From Corynebacterium yonathiae (lineage in GTDB: Bacteria; Actinomycetota; Actinomycetes; Mycobacteriales; Mycobacteriaceae): a stretch of 64,000 nucleotides of DNA. The notes under the pieces were generated by a model that was not told the DNA's origin, searched no databases, and saw nothing but the letters and a program-made list of their open reading frames with translations. The stretch covers positions 1-64,000 of the forward strand of contig NZ_JAKMUZ010000015.1 in assembly GCF_027570195.1 (NCBI RefSeq). The letters are read 5' to 3'. A program made the translations under genes and the position numbers. Positions 1 to 9,116 of the stretch are shown one piece after another; the stretch's first letter is position 1; the number at the start of each line of letters is the position of its first letter.

Positions 1-201
1 CACAACAACCACACACACTTTGGCATGTAGCTCGTTGTGAGCAAAAAGAATTTTGTTTTGTCAGGGCCTGTTTTCCTATCGCCGCTTCAGCCAGGAACTT
101 TTCTGTTCCTGTGGGGCGCTGTCGGTCGCGCTGACTCGTATTAAGTTACACAGCGACTTAAACAAACACAAATCCCCAGGCCAACCCTTCTTTTAAGCGG
201 T
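1..201. other. non-coding left edge
   Basis: I see no convincing gene here. A small inverted repeat (CAGGAAC at 92-98, GTTCCTG at 105-111) could form a hairpin, but no clear U-run follows it on either strand, so I do not call it a terminator. The permease gene to the right ends at 202 on the minus strand, so this stretch is its 3' flank. Confidence 0.4.
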
Positions 202-1173
202 TTAATTTATGCCCATCCAAGCGCTCATTCCCCCTCGGTGCGCGTTCGCTCGGCGAATGTAGGCGGGGAACGTCAATGCCCAGGCCGCATAGAAGGCCAC
301 CGCCAAGAAAAGCTGGACAACCGCGGGAACCGCCACCTGAGTACACAGAAGGGCCATCCCGGCGATGAGCACCGCATAGAAGGCGAATAGGTGCCAATTC
401 TTCTTTCCCAGAAATTCCAGACTGGCCACTACTGGGGCGCAGGTGGCACTAGGCAGCGCGACGGCCGCAACGAGTTCACCGTCTTTCGCTAGTACTGCGC
501 TGAAGGTTAAGGCGACGACGACAGGGATCAGTCCGAGCACTGCAGTGTGGCGGGCCCAGACGGTACGGCTACCACCAAGCACCGTGTATCCACGAAGGGA
601 TACCCGCAAGCTTTGCAAAGCCGCAGCGAGCGCTACCGCTGTCAGTGCCCAACAGAAACTTCCTAGGAAGCCTAGGACTGGGATTTGATCCTCATACCTG
701 TAGAGAGCAAGACCGATCGCAGGAGCCAGACACGCAGCACCCCACGCCTTGACCTGGGGGCGATAAATTGCTTGCCCAGCCAAGGTGCGGGGGAACCATC
801 CAAATCCGTTTGAGGGTTGGGAACCGGTCGTGGTGTACCCGGCCCGTTTAGGAGTAGCCCTGCGGTACATGGCCCACGCCGCTGCGAGGGTATAAATGGG
901 CAATGCCCACCACAACTGCACGGTAAGGGCGCCGATAGCTGACGCTAATGTACACAGGGCAACGAGAATGCGGCGATGCTCATTCCAGATTTTCGAGCCT
1001 AGGCCGACTAGCTGATACTTCTTAAAGTCTGGTGTCAGGGAAAGTATTAGCGACAAGGAAAAGATCACCGGGAGCACCTTCCACGTTTCCTGCGCCATGA
1101 CGGGCATGACCAGCAAAGCGAAAAGGAAAAAAGACCAGCGCCACCAATCGCCTAGGTACCACAGGAGTTTCAT
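202..1173 (-). CDS. ABC transporter membrane protein
   Basis: A 323-residue protein made almost entirely of hydrophobic segments; I count roughly six to eight possible membrane spans, starting at residues 15-30 and ending near residue 310. It has no recognisable soluble domain. Its start overlaps the stop of the upstream ATPase gene by 4 bases, and that gene overlaps the GntR gene the same way, so the three are almost certainly one translationally coupled operon. Role inferred from context: membrane half of a YtrBC-like ABC exporter, which in Gram-positive bacteria often responds to cell-wall-active compounds. The substrate cannot be read from the sequence. Confidence 0.75.
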   Translation of the reverse strand: MKLLWYLGDWWRWSFFLFALLVMPVMAQETWKVLPVIFSLSLILSLTPDFKKYQLVGLGSKIWNEHRRILVALCTLASAIGALTVQLWWALPIYTLAAAWAMYRRATPKRAGYTTTGSQPSNGFGWFPRTLAGQAIYRPQVKAWGAACLAPAIGLALYRYEDQIPVLGFLGSFCWALTAVALAAALQSLRVSLRGYTVLGGSRTVWARHTAVLGLIPVVVALTFSAVLAKDGELVAAVALPSATCAPVVASLEFLGKKNWHLFAFYAVLIAGMALLCTQVAVPAVVQLFLAVAFYAAWALTFPAYIRRANAHRGGMSAWMGIN

Positions 1174-1973
1174 GCTTTCTCCTCCAATGCCAGAACTGCG
1201 CGCTCCAAGGAGACCTCAGTGACGCGCAGACCGTAGTCCTGGGCCGTGCGGAAGATGGGGTCGGCGGCGGTAGAGCGGGCGTCGATAAGCACGCGGTCCC
1301 CCAAGCCTGTGGTTTCCCTACTAAGTACGCGGAGGTCGAGCTCTGTGACCGCTGCGGTGAGAGCCTCAGATGGGCCGGTGAGCTCAAGAATTCCCTCGAT
1401 GAAGTCATCGATAGGACCGGAAATTGGGTTATCCCCCATCAGCGAAACGGTGTCGAGGAGACCTGCTACCTCATTGAGGTGATGGGTAGAGACGACAATT
1501 GTGCGGCCGTGCTCCTCGCGCAGCACCTGATAGAAAAGCTCCCGGCGCTGAGTATCGAGGCCCAGATAGGGCTCGTCGAGAAGCATGACCTCGCAGCCAG
1601 AAGCAACGGCGAAGATAAATCCCACCGCAGACTTTTGCCCGCGGGACAGGGCAGAATAGGCCTTGGCCGGCACGTCGAAGCGAACCAGCAGCTCATTGAA
1701 GCGCTCCTCATCCCAGCGCGACCAGCGCGCCTTACCAATAACGCCCAGCTTTCCGATGCCCCAGGAATCCGGCAGCGGGTTATCAATCCCCATCAAAATG
1801 ACCCGGTTGAGAACCGACTGCTTGTCAAAGGGTTCCTCGCCGAAGACCGTAATACCGCCAGATTGGATTTGTCCGGCAATCTTGCGCAGGAGCGTGGTCT
1901 TGCCAATGCCATTGGGGCCAACTAAGCCGTGCGTGAGGCCATCAGCAAAAGTGAATTCTCGTGTTTTAATCAT
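1170..1973 (-). CDS. ABC transporter ATP-binding protein (YtrB-like)
   Basis: A 267-residue nucleotide-binding subunit. Walker A (GPNGIGKT) lies at residues 19-26, the signature loop is LSRGQKS, and Walker B is VMLLDEP followed by an H-loop (STHH). Walker A sits unusually close to the N-terminus: most ABC ATPases have about 30-40 residues of beta-sheet before it, so the N-terminal A-loop strand is short or absent. The start overlaps the upstream GntR gene by 4 bases, which fixes it. It should power the membrane protein encoded immediately downstream. Confidence 0.88.
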   Translation of the reverse strand: MIKTREFTFADGLTHGLVGPNGIGKTTLLRKIAGQIQSGGITVFGEEPFDKQSVLNRVILMGIDNPLPDSWGIGKLGVIGKARWSRWDEERFNELLVRFDVPAKAYSALSRGQKSAVGFIFAVASGCEVMLLDEPYLGLDTQRRELFYQVLREEHGRTIVVSTHHLNEVAGLLDTVSLMGDNPISGPIDDFIEGILELTGPSEALTAAVTELDLRVLSRETTGLGDRVLIDARSTAADPIFRTAQDYGLRVTEVSLERAVLALEEKA

Positions 1974-2344
1974 GAGTACATTCCTCGGCTTTCTGCAACG
2001 CGATCAAATAGGTCGTGGAGTTGGGCCCGGTTGTAACCTAAGCGAACGGCTTCGTCGACAAGCGGTGCCATGTATTCCGCCGCGAAATCGGCGCGGCGGC
2101 GCTCCCAGATCGTTTTCAGGGCGCCTTCTGCCACGAACATGCCGATGCCGCGGCGCTTATCCAGCACCCCGATATCCACCAACAGGCTTATGCCCTTGCG
2201 GGCAGTGGCTGGGTTGATGTTGTGAAAATCAGCAAGCTCGTTAGTGGAAGGAGCCCTGTCCCCTTCGCCCAAGGTGCCATCCACGATGGCGTCCTCCACC
2301 AGAGAAGCAATCTGACGGAAGAGTGGTTGCGTGGAATTATCCAT
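1970..2344 (-). CDS. GntR family transcriptional regulator (YtrA subfamily)
   Basis: About 124 residues from the ATG at 2344, which has a GAGGG ribosome-binding site; a longer reading from 2410 would run through the operator and is rejected. The N-terminal winged helix has the GntR pattern (PLFRQIASLVEDAIVDG, then APSTNELADFHNINPATARKG), followed by a short tail of about 45 residues typical of YtrA members rather than a large ligand domain. It is first in an operon with an ABC ATPase and a permease, the usual YtrA arrangement, and probably represses this operon through the palindrome just upstream. Confidence 0.88.
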   Translation of the reverse strand: MDNSTQPLFRQIASLVEDAIVDGTLGEGDRAPSTNELADFHNINPATARKGISLLVDIGVLDKRRGIGMFVAEGALKTIWERRRADFAAEYMAPLVDEAVRLGYNRAQLHDLFDRVAESRGMYS

Positions 2345-2360
2345 TGACCCTCGGTTCGTT

Positions 2361-2384
2361 GGTTGGTTACTTGTGTAACCAACC
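2361..2384. promoter_or_regulatory. probable GntR operator palindrome
   Basis: Perfect inverted repeat: GGTTGGTTAC and GTAACCAACC separated by TTGT. It lies 17 bases upstream of the GntR start codon, where a repressor would block transcription of its own operon. Assignment to the GntR protein is inferred from position. Confidence 0.7.
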
Positions 2385-2547
2385 ATATCGGCAACACTCC
2401 ACCCCTGCAATACTTCCGAAGAGAAAACTTTTTTGCTGCCACTGCGCTGGGATTTTGCCCAAGGTTATCGACGTTTTGTGACTAATGGGGCACACTGGAA
2501 ACCACAAAGAATTTTATTTAGAACAATTAGAACGGAACTTAGGAGCC

Positions 2548-3645
2548 ATGCTTGAACGCACACTCGTCTTTGTCGATACCTCTTACTTGCTCGCTAGCTT
2601 TTATAACTCGTGGGAAACGGGTGCCCGCGCACAGCTAGAAATCGATCTGCCCGAGGTGGTCAGCACCATGGGCGGGATGATCGAGAACCAACTTGGGACC
2701 CCAATCCAGCGCCAATACTGGTACGACGGCATTCCCGATACCGGCCCACACCGCTACCAGCGCGCCCTGCGCACCTGCGAAGGCGTGCAGCTGCGCACCG
2801 GTCAGCTCATCGAATGGGGTGAGCGCCGCACCCAAAAAGCCGTAGATACCCGCCTCGTAGCGGACATGGTCATCGCCGCTATGAAGGGACAATTCACCGA
2901 CTTTGTCCTCGTCAGCGGCGATGCCGACATGATTCCCGGCGCACAAGCAGCCGTAGACAATGGCATCCGCGTACATCTTTATGGGTTTGGCTGGGACTCC
3001 ATGTCCTCCGCACTGCGCCATGCCTGCGATTCCACCACCATCTTGGACCCTCGCGAGGACTTCGCAGACGCTATGGAATTGCAGGTCCTAGAAGGCCCGC
3101 TTCCTCCAGTGGTGCGCGAAAATGGGCATAAAGAGGCCGAGGAAATGCCCGAACCGGATGAATGCGGCGAGCCCTCAGAGGTGGAGGCAGCCTTTGGCGC
3201 CACAGAAAAGCCCACCCCGGCCCCGACGCCCAAGCCGGCTCCTCCCAAGGCGGATGCCGCAGAGGGTTCCCCCGCCGAGGAGGACTCTCCGGCGGAGAAG
3301 CCGGCGCCCAAGCCGTCCATGATGGCACCGCGGCGCAAGCTGCGCTCTAAGTATGTACCGCTGCCGGAAGAAGTATGGAGCTCGGCCGGCTTCCAATCCC
3401 CATTCGACGTGGGCCAGCAATACGCCTCGTGGTGGTTCGATAACGCTGCTAGCACCGAGCAGCGAGATCAGGCACATCTACTTTCAGGCGGCGGGCTCCC
3501 CCCAGAGATCGACCGCCCGCTGTTGCAGTTTGCCTGCGAAACCCTGCACGAATATACCCTGACCGAAACCCAGCGCGTGAACCTGCGCGATGGATTCCAC
3601 TCAGGGATTCGTGGGGTTTTGATTAATGTTCGTCGGCAGAATTAA
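2548..3645 (+). CDS. NYN domain-containing protein (putative RNA nuclease)
   Basis: About 365 residues from the ATG at 2548, which follows an AGGAG ribosome-binding site; an upstream in-frame ATG at 2485 has no such site. Residues 1-175 form a NYN/LabA (PIN-like) fold: an N-terminal LVFVDTSYLL aspartate, the DTRLVADMV acidic stretch and LVSGDADMIP, which together would build the metal site of an RNase. A Pro/Ala/Glu-rich linker of about 85 residues follows, then a C-terminal alpha-helical region of about 85 residues that I do not recognise. It converges with the PspA-like gene, overlapping by 4 bases. The RNA target is unknown. Confidence 0.82.
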   Translation: MLERTLVFVDTSYLLASFYNSWETGARAQLEIDLPEVVSTMGGMIENQLGTPIQRQYWYDGIPDTGPHRYQRALRTCEGVQLRTGQLIEWGERRTQKAVDTRLVADMVIAAMKGQFTDFVLVSGDADMIPGAQAAVDNGIRVHLYGFGWDSMSSALRHACDSTTILDPREDFADAMELQVLEGPLPPVVRENGHKEAEEMPEPDECGEPSEVEAAFGATEKPTPAPTPKPAPPKADAAEGSPAEEDSPAEKPAPKPSMMAPRRKLRSKYVPLPEEVWSSAGFQSPFDVGQQYASWWFDNAASTEQRDQAHLLSGGGLPPEIDRPLLQFACETLHEYTLTETQRVNLRDGFHSGIRGVLINVRRQN

Positions 3646-4379
3646 TCGCCGGATTCGAGCTCTTTCTTCTTTTTAAGATCCGCCCGGATGGCATCAAGGC
3701 GCGCAGTCGCCTTCATGTCATTGCCGGCGGCTTGGATCTCATTAATGCGATCGCCGCCGGTGGCGTGCTGCAATTCTTGGGCGCCAAGGGCATCGGCGTA
3801 GCGCTTTTCAATCTTGGCACGCACAGAATCAAGAGTAGGTACGGAATCGTCCGGGTTGAGCTGATTCATGGAATCAATAGCCTGGGCGTTCTTTTCTTGC
3901 ATAGCCGCCTGGTCCGCCTGGGCCTCCAGCTGGCTAACCTGCGCTAGTTGTTCCTTCAAGCGCGCCTCAGACTGCTGCTGCTGGCTCTTAGCCTGCGCGG
4001 CAGCCTGCTCTGCGGCGGCGTACTGCTGCTTGACGTCTTCCAGCTCCTGCTCCACTGCTACCAGCTGGGAGGCAACCACTTCCGCAGCCTGGTTATATTC
4101 GGAAGCTTTTTGCGGATCCTCCGCAGAATCCGCCAGCTCCAACGCACGCTGGGTTTGAGACTGGTAGTCCTGCTGAGACTTAACCAGGCGGTTCATCTGC
4201 ATCTCCAGCTGGGACTTATGGCCGATGATTTCCGCTGCATGATCAGAAATCTGCTGGTGCTGCTCCTTGGCGGCCTGGACGGCCTGCTGGATCTGCACCT
4301 TCGGATCAGCGTTCTCATCAATCTTCTGATCGAAGGAACTCATCATGTACTTCCAGCCCTTGCTGAAGGGGTTAGCCAT
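3642..4379 (-). CDS. PspA/IM30 family protein
   Basis: A 245-residue, Gln/Ala/Glu-rich protein that is predicted coiled coil over most of its length. The N-terminus (MANPFSKGWKYMMSSFDQKIDENADPK in its first 27 residues) matches the amphipathic helix and start of PspA/IM30 proteins, which coat and protect stressed membranes. No transmembrane segment or signal peptide. A good ribosome-binding site (AGGAGA) precedes the ATG. The thioredoxin gene lies upstream on the same strand but is separated by a terminator. Confidence 0.85.
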   Translation of the reverse strand: MANPFSKGWKYMMSSFDQKIDENADPKVQIQQAVQAAKEQHQQISDHAAEIIGHKSQLEMQMNRLVKSQQDYQSQTQRALELADSAEDPQKASEYNQAAEVVASQLVAVEQELEDVKQQYAAAEQAAAQAKSQQQQSEARLKEQLAQVSQLEAQADQAAMQEKNAQAIDSMNQLNPDDSVPTLDSVRAKIEKRYADALGAQELQHATGGDRINEIQAAGNDMKATARLDAIRADLKKKKELESGD

Positions 4380-4398
4380 TATCTTCTCCTTTGGACAT

Positions 4399-4444
4399 AA
4401 AAAGACGCTTTCTAGCGAGTTTAGCGATACTCACCAGAAAGCGC
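4399..4444 (-). terminator. rho-independent terminator after trxA
   Basis: On the minus strand the arms 4444-4429 and 4420-4405 form a stem of about 16 base pairs with a few G-U pairs and an 8-base loop, followed by a run of five U (AAAAA at 4399-4403 on the plus strand). It sits 20 bases beyond the trxA stop codon and separates trxA from the PspA-like gene. Confidence 0.82.
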
Positions 4445-4463
4445 CCAGGAAGATAGGGGAAGT

Positions 4464-4832
4464 TTAGCCCTGTGCGTTCTGCTCTTCTACCTGGCGGCGA
4501 ACCTCTGCCATATCGAGTTCCTTAACCTGCTTCAGCAGGTCCTCCAATGCCGCAGGGGGCAGCGCGCCAGCCTCACGGAATACCAAGATGCCATCGCGGA
4601 AGATCATCAGCGTTGGAATGGACTGAATCTCCAGTGCGGATGCAAGGCCCTGGTTAGCCTCGGTATCCAGCTTGGCAAAGGTAGCATCCGTGTGCTCTTC
4701 GGAGGCCTTTTCAAAAACCGGTGCAAAGCGCTTGCACGGTCCACACCAATCGGCCCAAGCGTCTACGAGCGTAATGCCCTCGCCGGTAACGGTTTCTTCA
4801 AAGTTTTCTTCGGTGACATCGATAGTAGCCAT
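4464..4832 (-). CDS. trxA: thioredoxin
   Basis: A 122-residue thioredoxin from the ATG at 4832, which has an AAAGGAG ribosome-binding site; the 33 extra in-frame codons upstream run through the copper promoter and are rejected. The active site WCGPCK lies near residues 31-36 inside DAWADWCGPCKRFAP, and the cis-proline is in IQSIPTLMIF. It reduces protein disulfides in the cytoplasm. It is divergent from copZ-copA across about 115 bases, so copper or thiol stress might affect both promoters; that link is inference. Confidence 0.93.
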   Translation of the reverse strand: MATIDVTEENFEETVTGEGITLVDAWADWCGPCKRFAPVFEKASEEHTDATFAKLDTEANQGLASALEIQSIPTLMIFRDGILVFREAGALPPAALEDLLKQVKELDMAEVRRQVEEQNAQG

Positions 4833-4887
4833 GGTTGTTCTAACTCCTTTGCGGATTGCTTTATTCCCCAACGTACATGAAATATCC

Positions 4888-4916
4888 TTGTCATATACCC
4901 CTGGGGGGTATAAAAT
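4888..4916 (+). promoter_or_regulatory. copZA promoter with CsoR-type operator
   Basis: TATACCCC and GGGGTATA (4894-4901 and 4905-4912, spacer TGG) form the G/C-tract palindrome typical of CsoR copper-sensing repressors. It fills the space between a -35 element TTGTCA (4888-4893) and a -10 element TAAAAT (4911-4916) spaced by 17 bases, so bound repressor would exclude RNA polymerase. No csoR gene is in the window; the regulator must be encoded elsewhere. Confidence 0.85.
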
Positions 4917-4948
4917 CGGTACAGAAATCAACCACAGGAAGGAACATC

Positions 4949-5149
4949 ATGAACACTAAGAACTACACCGTAGAGGGCATGACCTGCGGACATTGCGAGA
5001 TGTCGGTAAAGGAGGAAGTCGGCGAGATTTCCGGCGTTAGTGAAGTCACTGCAGACCACACCACCGGCGCCGTCACGGTTACCGGAACTGATTTCACCGA
5101 CGAGCAGGTAGCCGCCGCCGTAGCAGAGGCCGGCTACACCCTAAAGTAG
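4949..5149 (+). CDS. copZ: copper chaperone CopZ (heavy-metal-associated domain)
   Basis: A 66-residue HMA domain with the metal-binding motif GMTCGHC at residues 10-16. The ATG at 4949 follows a GGAAGGA ribosome-binding site; an upstream frame extension reads through the operator. CopZ carries Cu(I) in the cytoplasm and hands it to the P-type ATPase encoded 8 bases downstream. Both are transcribed from the CsoR-type promoter. Confidence 0.93.
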   Translation: MNTKNYTVEGMTCGHCEMSVKEEVGEISGVSEVTADHTTGAVTVTGTDFTDEQVAAAVAEAGYTLK

Positions 5150-5157
5150 GCGCCACC

Positions 5158-7311
5158 ATGTCCCACTTGGACCTTGGCGTCACGGGCATGACGTGCACTT
5201 CCTGCTCCTCCCGCGTCGAGCGCAAGCTCAACAAGCTCGAGGGGGTAAGCGCCAGCGTCAACTTTGCCACCGAGGCAGCGGCCATCGAGTATGACTCCCA
5301 GGCGGTTAGTCCGCAGGAGCTCATTTCGGTGGTTGAGGGCGCAGGTTACGGTGCCTTCGATATGTCCGAGAAGAAGGCGGAGGAGCCCCAGCCCAAGAAG
5401 GACGGTGGCGACGCCTTGCTGCGCCGGACCATTGTCTCCGGCGCTCTATCGCTACCGCTCATGGTGGTGTCGATGTGGCCGGCTCTGCAATTTCAGAATT
5501 GGCAATGGGCCTGCGCCATCATCGCTACCATCGTCTACATTTTTGGTGGCGCGCCTTTCCACACAGCAACGTGGACAAACCTTAAGCATGGCTCTTTCAC
5601 CATGGACACGCTTATCACTATGGGAACCACTGCGGCCTACTTCTGGTCGCTGTGGGCGCTGTTTTTCGGCAACGCGGGCGAGCCGGGCATGAAGATGCAT
5701 ATGACCCTAGACGCAAATGCAGCGCACATGGATCATATCTATTTTGAGTCCGTAGGCATGGTAATTACGTTCCTGCTGCTCGGCCGCTGGTTCGAGGCAC
5801 GGGCCAAGGGCCAGTCTTCGGAGGCGCTGCGGGAGCTGCTCTCTCTAGGAGCTAAGGAAGCTTCGGTGCTAGACGCGGAGGGCGAGCACCGCGTGCCCAT
5901 TGCAGAGCTGCAGGTAGGCGATGTCTTTGTAGTTCGCCCCGGAGAGAAGATCGCTACCGATGGCATCGTGGTCGCGGGCAACTCTGCCGTCGATACTTCT
6001 ATGATTACCGGCGAGCCAGTCCCCGTTGAGGTCGGTACTGGCGATGCGGTCACTGGTGCGACCATCAACGCTTCGGGCCGCATTGAGGTGCGCGCGACCA
6101 AGGTCGGCGAGGACACTGTTCTCTCCCAGATGGCCCAATTGGTAACGGATGCCCAAACCTCCAAAGCTCCAGTGCAACGCCTCGTGGACCGTATCGCACA
6201 GGTCTTTGTCCCTGTGGTAATTGCGGTAGCCGCACTTACGCTGGTTGTTCATCTCTTCTTCGGTGGTGTGGCACCAGCCTTCATTGCCGCGGTCTCCGTC
6301 CTCATTGTGGCTTGCCCATGCGCTATGGGCTTGGCGACGCCCACCGCTATCCTCGTCGGCACCGGCCGCGGGGCTCAACTTGGGCTTGTCATTAAGGGCC
6401 CAGAGATTCTGGAATCTACCCGGCAAGTCGACACCATCGTCTTGGATAAAACCGGCACAGTCACGGCCGGAGAGATGTCTGTCACCGCCGTCCATGGTGA
6501 CGTGCTCGAGCTGGCCGCGGCCGTGGAGCACAATTCCGAACACCCCATCGGCCGCGCTATCGCCCGGGAACGGTCGGTGAAACCAGCCACCGATTTCGCC
6601 GTAGTTTCAGGCGGCGTGGAAGGAACTGTGGAGGGGGCTCGGGTGGGCGTCGGCAAGCCGCAAGGCCCCTTGGGTGACTTAGAAGTACCATTCCGCGAGG
6701 CACAGGATTCCGGTGCCACGCCGGTAGTTGTCTCCGTGAACGGCCAACCTGCCGGATTCATTGAAGTCCGCGATGCCATCAAGCCCAGCTCGGCGGCGGC
6801 TGTGGCCCAAATGAAGGAGCTAGGCCTTACCCCTTACCTTCTGACCGGCGATAACGCTGGGGCCGCGCGCGCCGTGGCCGCCGAGGTGGGAATCGAGCAC
6901 GTCAGAGCCGAGGTCCTCCCAGAAGACAAGGTAGATAGCATCGAGGAACTGCAAAGCTCCGGGCATACCGTGGCGATGGTAGGCGACGGCATTAACGACG
7001 CCGCCGCCCTTGCTCAGGCGGACCTTGGGCTTGCCATGGGCGCGGGTACCGACGTCGCCATTGAAGCCTCCGATATCACCCTGATGAATGGCGATCTACG
7101 CTGCGCCGCTGACGCCATTCGGCTTTCGCGCCACACCCTAGCAATTATCAAGGGCAACCTTTTCTGGGCCTTTGCGTATAACGTACTGCTTATCCCTGTT
7201 GCCGCACTGGGATGGCTCAACCCCCTGCTCGCCGGACTGGCTATGGCACTGAGCTCAGTATTTGTGGTTACCAACTCACTACGCTTGAAAGGTTTTTCTG
7301 TTCGGCGATAG
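5158..7311 (+). CDS. copA: Cu(I)-translocating P-type ATPase
   Basis: A 717-residue P1B-type ATPase. One N-terminal HMA domain (GMTCTSC, residues 10-16) is followed by membrane helices, an actuator domain with TGEP (about 284), the CPC copper channel motif in [11 protein letters not shown] (about 385), the phosphorylation site DKTGT (about 430), the SEHPIG motif of the nucleotide domain and GDGIND (about 609). A Met/His-rich extracellular loop (MKMHM ... AAHMDH, residues 181-198) between the first helices probably binds exported copper. It pumps Cu(I) out of the cell. Linked to copZ by an 8-base gap. Confidence 0.95.
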   Translation: MSHLDLGVTGMTCTSCSSRVERKLNKLEGVSASVNFATEAAAIEYDSQAVSPQELISVVEGAGYGAFDMSEKKAEEPQPKKDGGDALLRRTIVSGALSLPLMVVSMWPALQFQNWQWACAIIATIVYIFGGAPFHTATWTNLKHGSFTMDTLITMGTTAAYFWSLWALFFGNAGEPGMKMHMTLDANAAHMDHIYFESVGMVITFLLLGRWFEARAKGQSSEALRELLSLGAKEASVLDAEGEHRVPIAELQVGDVFVVRPGEKIATDGIVVAGNSAVDTSMITGEPVPVEVGTGDAVTGATINASGRIEVRATKVGEDTVLSQMAQLVTDAQTSKAPVQRLVDRIAQVFVPVVIAVAALTLVVHLFFGGVAPAFIAAVSVLIVACPCAMGLATPTAILVGTGRGAQLGLVIKGPEILESTRQVDTIVLDKTGTVTAGEMSVTAVHGDVLELAAAVEHNSEHPIGRAIARERSVKPATDFAVVSGGVEGTVEGARVGVGKPQGPLGDLEVPFREAQDSGATPVVVSVNGQPAGFIEVRDAIKPSSAAAVAQMKELGLTPYLLTGDNAGAARAVAAEVGIEHVRAEVLPEDKVDSIEELQSSGHTVAMVGDGINDAAALAQADLGLAMGAGTDVAIEASDITLMNGDLRCAADAIRLSRHTLAIIKGNLFWAFAYNVLLIPVAALGWLNPLLAGLAMALSSVFVVTNSLRLKGFSVRR

Positions 7312-7320
7312 GATTATCGC

Positions 7321-8622
7321 ATGCTCAGCCGCACCGAACGTCTCGATCGCCTTCCCGTCACCTCTAAGCACAAGCGCCTACTCCTAGGTTCCGGCCTTGG
7401 ATGGGCGCTTGATGCTATGGATGTCGGGTTAATCTCCTTCATCATGGCCGCCCTTGCCGTTCACTGGGATCTAGGTGCCAACCAGACCTCCTGGTTGGCC
7501 TCGGCAGGCTTCCTTGGCATGGCGCTCGGTGCAACCTTTGGCGGGTTGCTGGCAGATAAATTCGGCCGCCGCAATGTCTTTTCTCTCACCTTGCTTATCT
7601 ACGGCTTGGCAACAGGGGCATCCGCGCTAGCTGGGGGACTAGCGGTTCTCATCTTCTTCCGATTCATCGTTGGGCTGGGCCTCGGAGCCGAGCTACCAGT
7701 TGCCTCCACACTCATATCCGAATTCGCGCCTCGGCGGGTCCGCGGAAGGATGGTAGTCATTCTCGAGGCATTCTGGGCATTGGGATGGATCCTTGCGGCT
7801 ATCATCGGCACTTTCGTGGTGAGCACATCTGAATCCGGTTGGCGCTGGGCCCTGGCCCTAGGCATGCTGCCAGCCGCGTATTCAATCTATGTGCGCCGCG
7901 GTCTACCAGAATCTGTGCGCTTTCTTGAGTCCAAGGGCCGCCATGATGAGGCCGAAGCTATCGTTTCCAGTTTCGAAGCCGCGGCGGAAAATCGCCCGCT
8001 GGACGATGCCCTCCCAGACCCCACACCTTCCCCCGCAGCGTCTATCTGGAGTCCGCAGCTACGAAGGAGGACCGCAGCGCTGTGGACCATTTGGTTCTGT
8101 GTAAACCTCTCCTACTATGGCGCCTTCATCTGGATTCCCTCTCTGCTAGTAGCCGACGGTTTCTCCCTAGTGAAGTCGTTTAGTTTTACCCTCATTATCA
8201 CCCTTGCCCAGCTTCCTGGCTACGCGGTGGCAGCTTGGCTCATCGAGCTCTGGGGCAGGCGGGTAACCCTCGCGGTATTCCTGCTCGGCTCGGCAGCAGC
8301 AGCCGGCCTATATGGAGCTGCAGCTACGGAAGCATTGATCATCCTTGCTGGTTGTCTGCTCTCCTTCTTCAACCTCGGCGCCTGGGGAGCCCTCTATGCC
8401 ATCGGTCCGGAGCTGTATCCCACTTCATTGCGAGGGCGTGGTACGGGAGCGGCAGCAGGCTTCGGTAGGCTAGCATCTATTGCGGCGCCACTAATTGTCC
8501 CGCCACTGCTTGCTGTGGGTGGGACGACCTGGTTATTTATTGTATTCGCCGCCGCGTTTGCCATTGCGGCTGCCGCCGCCTTCAGTCTGCCCGAGCAGAA
8601 AGGAATAGCGCTTGCTCAGTAG
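7321..8622 (+). CDS. MFS transporter (sugar-porter/NiaP-like)
   Basis: A 433-residue protein with twelve probable membrane segments. The A-loop motif GGLLADKFGRRN between helices 2 and 3 and GLGLGAELPVA in helix 4 place it in the major facilitator superfamily. The long central loop and overall pattern recall the NiaP/aromatic-acid branch, but the substrate is not determinable. Its start lies 10 bases after the copA stop, so it may be co-transcribed with the copper genes, although nothing in it suggests metal transport. It overlaps the VanZ-like gene by 11 bases. Confidence 0.85.
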   Translation: MLSRTERLDRLPVTSKHKRLLLGSGLGWALDAMDVGLISFIMAALAVHWDLGANQTSWLASAGFLGMALGATFGGLLADKFGRRNVFSLTLLIYGLATGASALAGGLAVLIFFRFIVGLGLGAELPVASTLISEFAPRRVRGRMVVILEAFWALGWILAAIIGTFVVSTSESGWRWALALGMLPAAYSIYVRRGLPESVRFLESKGRHDEAEAIVSSFEAAAENRPLDDALPDPTPSPAASIWSPQLRRRTAALWTIWFCVNLSYYGAFIWIPSLLVADGFSLVKSFSFTLIITLAQLPGYAVAAWLIELWGRRVTLAVFLLGSAAAAGLYGAAATEALIILAGCLLSFFNLGAWGALYAIGPELYPTSLRGRGTGAAAGFGRLASIAAPLIVPPLLAVGGTTWLFIVFAAAFAIAAAAAFSLPEQKGIALAQ

Positions 8623-9115
8623 GCTCTCCCTCGCCGCGTGGACGGCCGTTATGGTCGCATTGACCACGCTCAAGCCTTTCTACCAAATCGGCTATTTGTG
8701 GAAGCCGGAAAATCAGCGTGCGCGAGAACTGCGCTGGGTGCCGCTGGATGAATTCTCCGGCGGCAGCTGGTTTGGTCCGCTATTTGAGTACGCGGGAAAC
8801 ACAGCCTTCTTTATCCCGTTTGGAATGCTGGTGTTTAGTCTGTGCCGTTCCATTAAAACCACTGCGGCGTGGGGATTTGGCCTGAGCCTAGTGCTGGAGG
8901 TTTGCCAATATGCGTTTGCGCTTGGGCGAACGGATATTGATGACCTCATATTTAACACCGTGGGCGCACTCATCGGGGCTGTATTGGCACGCCTGTGCGG
9001 CGAACGTCTTTTCCCTGTGTGGCGCTGGTTAGCCCTTGCCGCGGCGGTGGTTTTCTTGGTATTGGTCATCCTCGGCCCACGTTTGGGCGATCCCAACGCG
9101 GTAGTGGACCTGTAA
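8612..9115 (+). CDS. VanZ-like family membrane protein
   Basis: About 167 residues with four to five membrane helices. The family core is clear: GNTAFFIPFGMLVF, then LEVCQYAFALGRTDIDDLIFNTVGALIG. The likely start is TTG at 8612, inside the end of the MFS gene and preceded by AAAGGA; GTG at 8639 and ATG at 8651 are alternatives. VanZ-like proteins are membrane proteins of poorly defined function, named after the teicoplanin-resistance protein. A second, interrupted VanZ-like gene lies at about 33.1-33.7 kb. It is convergent with dnaB with almost no gap. Confidence 0.8.
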   Translation: MLSRLSLAAWTAVMVALTTLKPFYQIGYLWKPENQRARELRWVPLDEFSGGSWFGPLFEYAGNTAFFIPFGMLVFSLCRSIKTTAAWGFGLSLVLEVCQYAFALGRTDIDDLIFNTVGALIGAVLARLCGERLFPVWRWLALAAAVVFLVLVILGPRLGDPNAVVDL

Positions 9116-9116
9116 T

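Noticed and set aside
4833-4931. 33-residue extension of thioredoxin
   Set aside because: It would translate the copper promoter and operator; the ATG at 4832 has a good ribosome-binding site.
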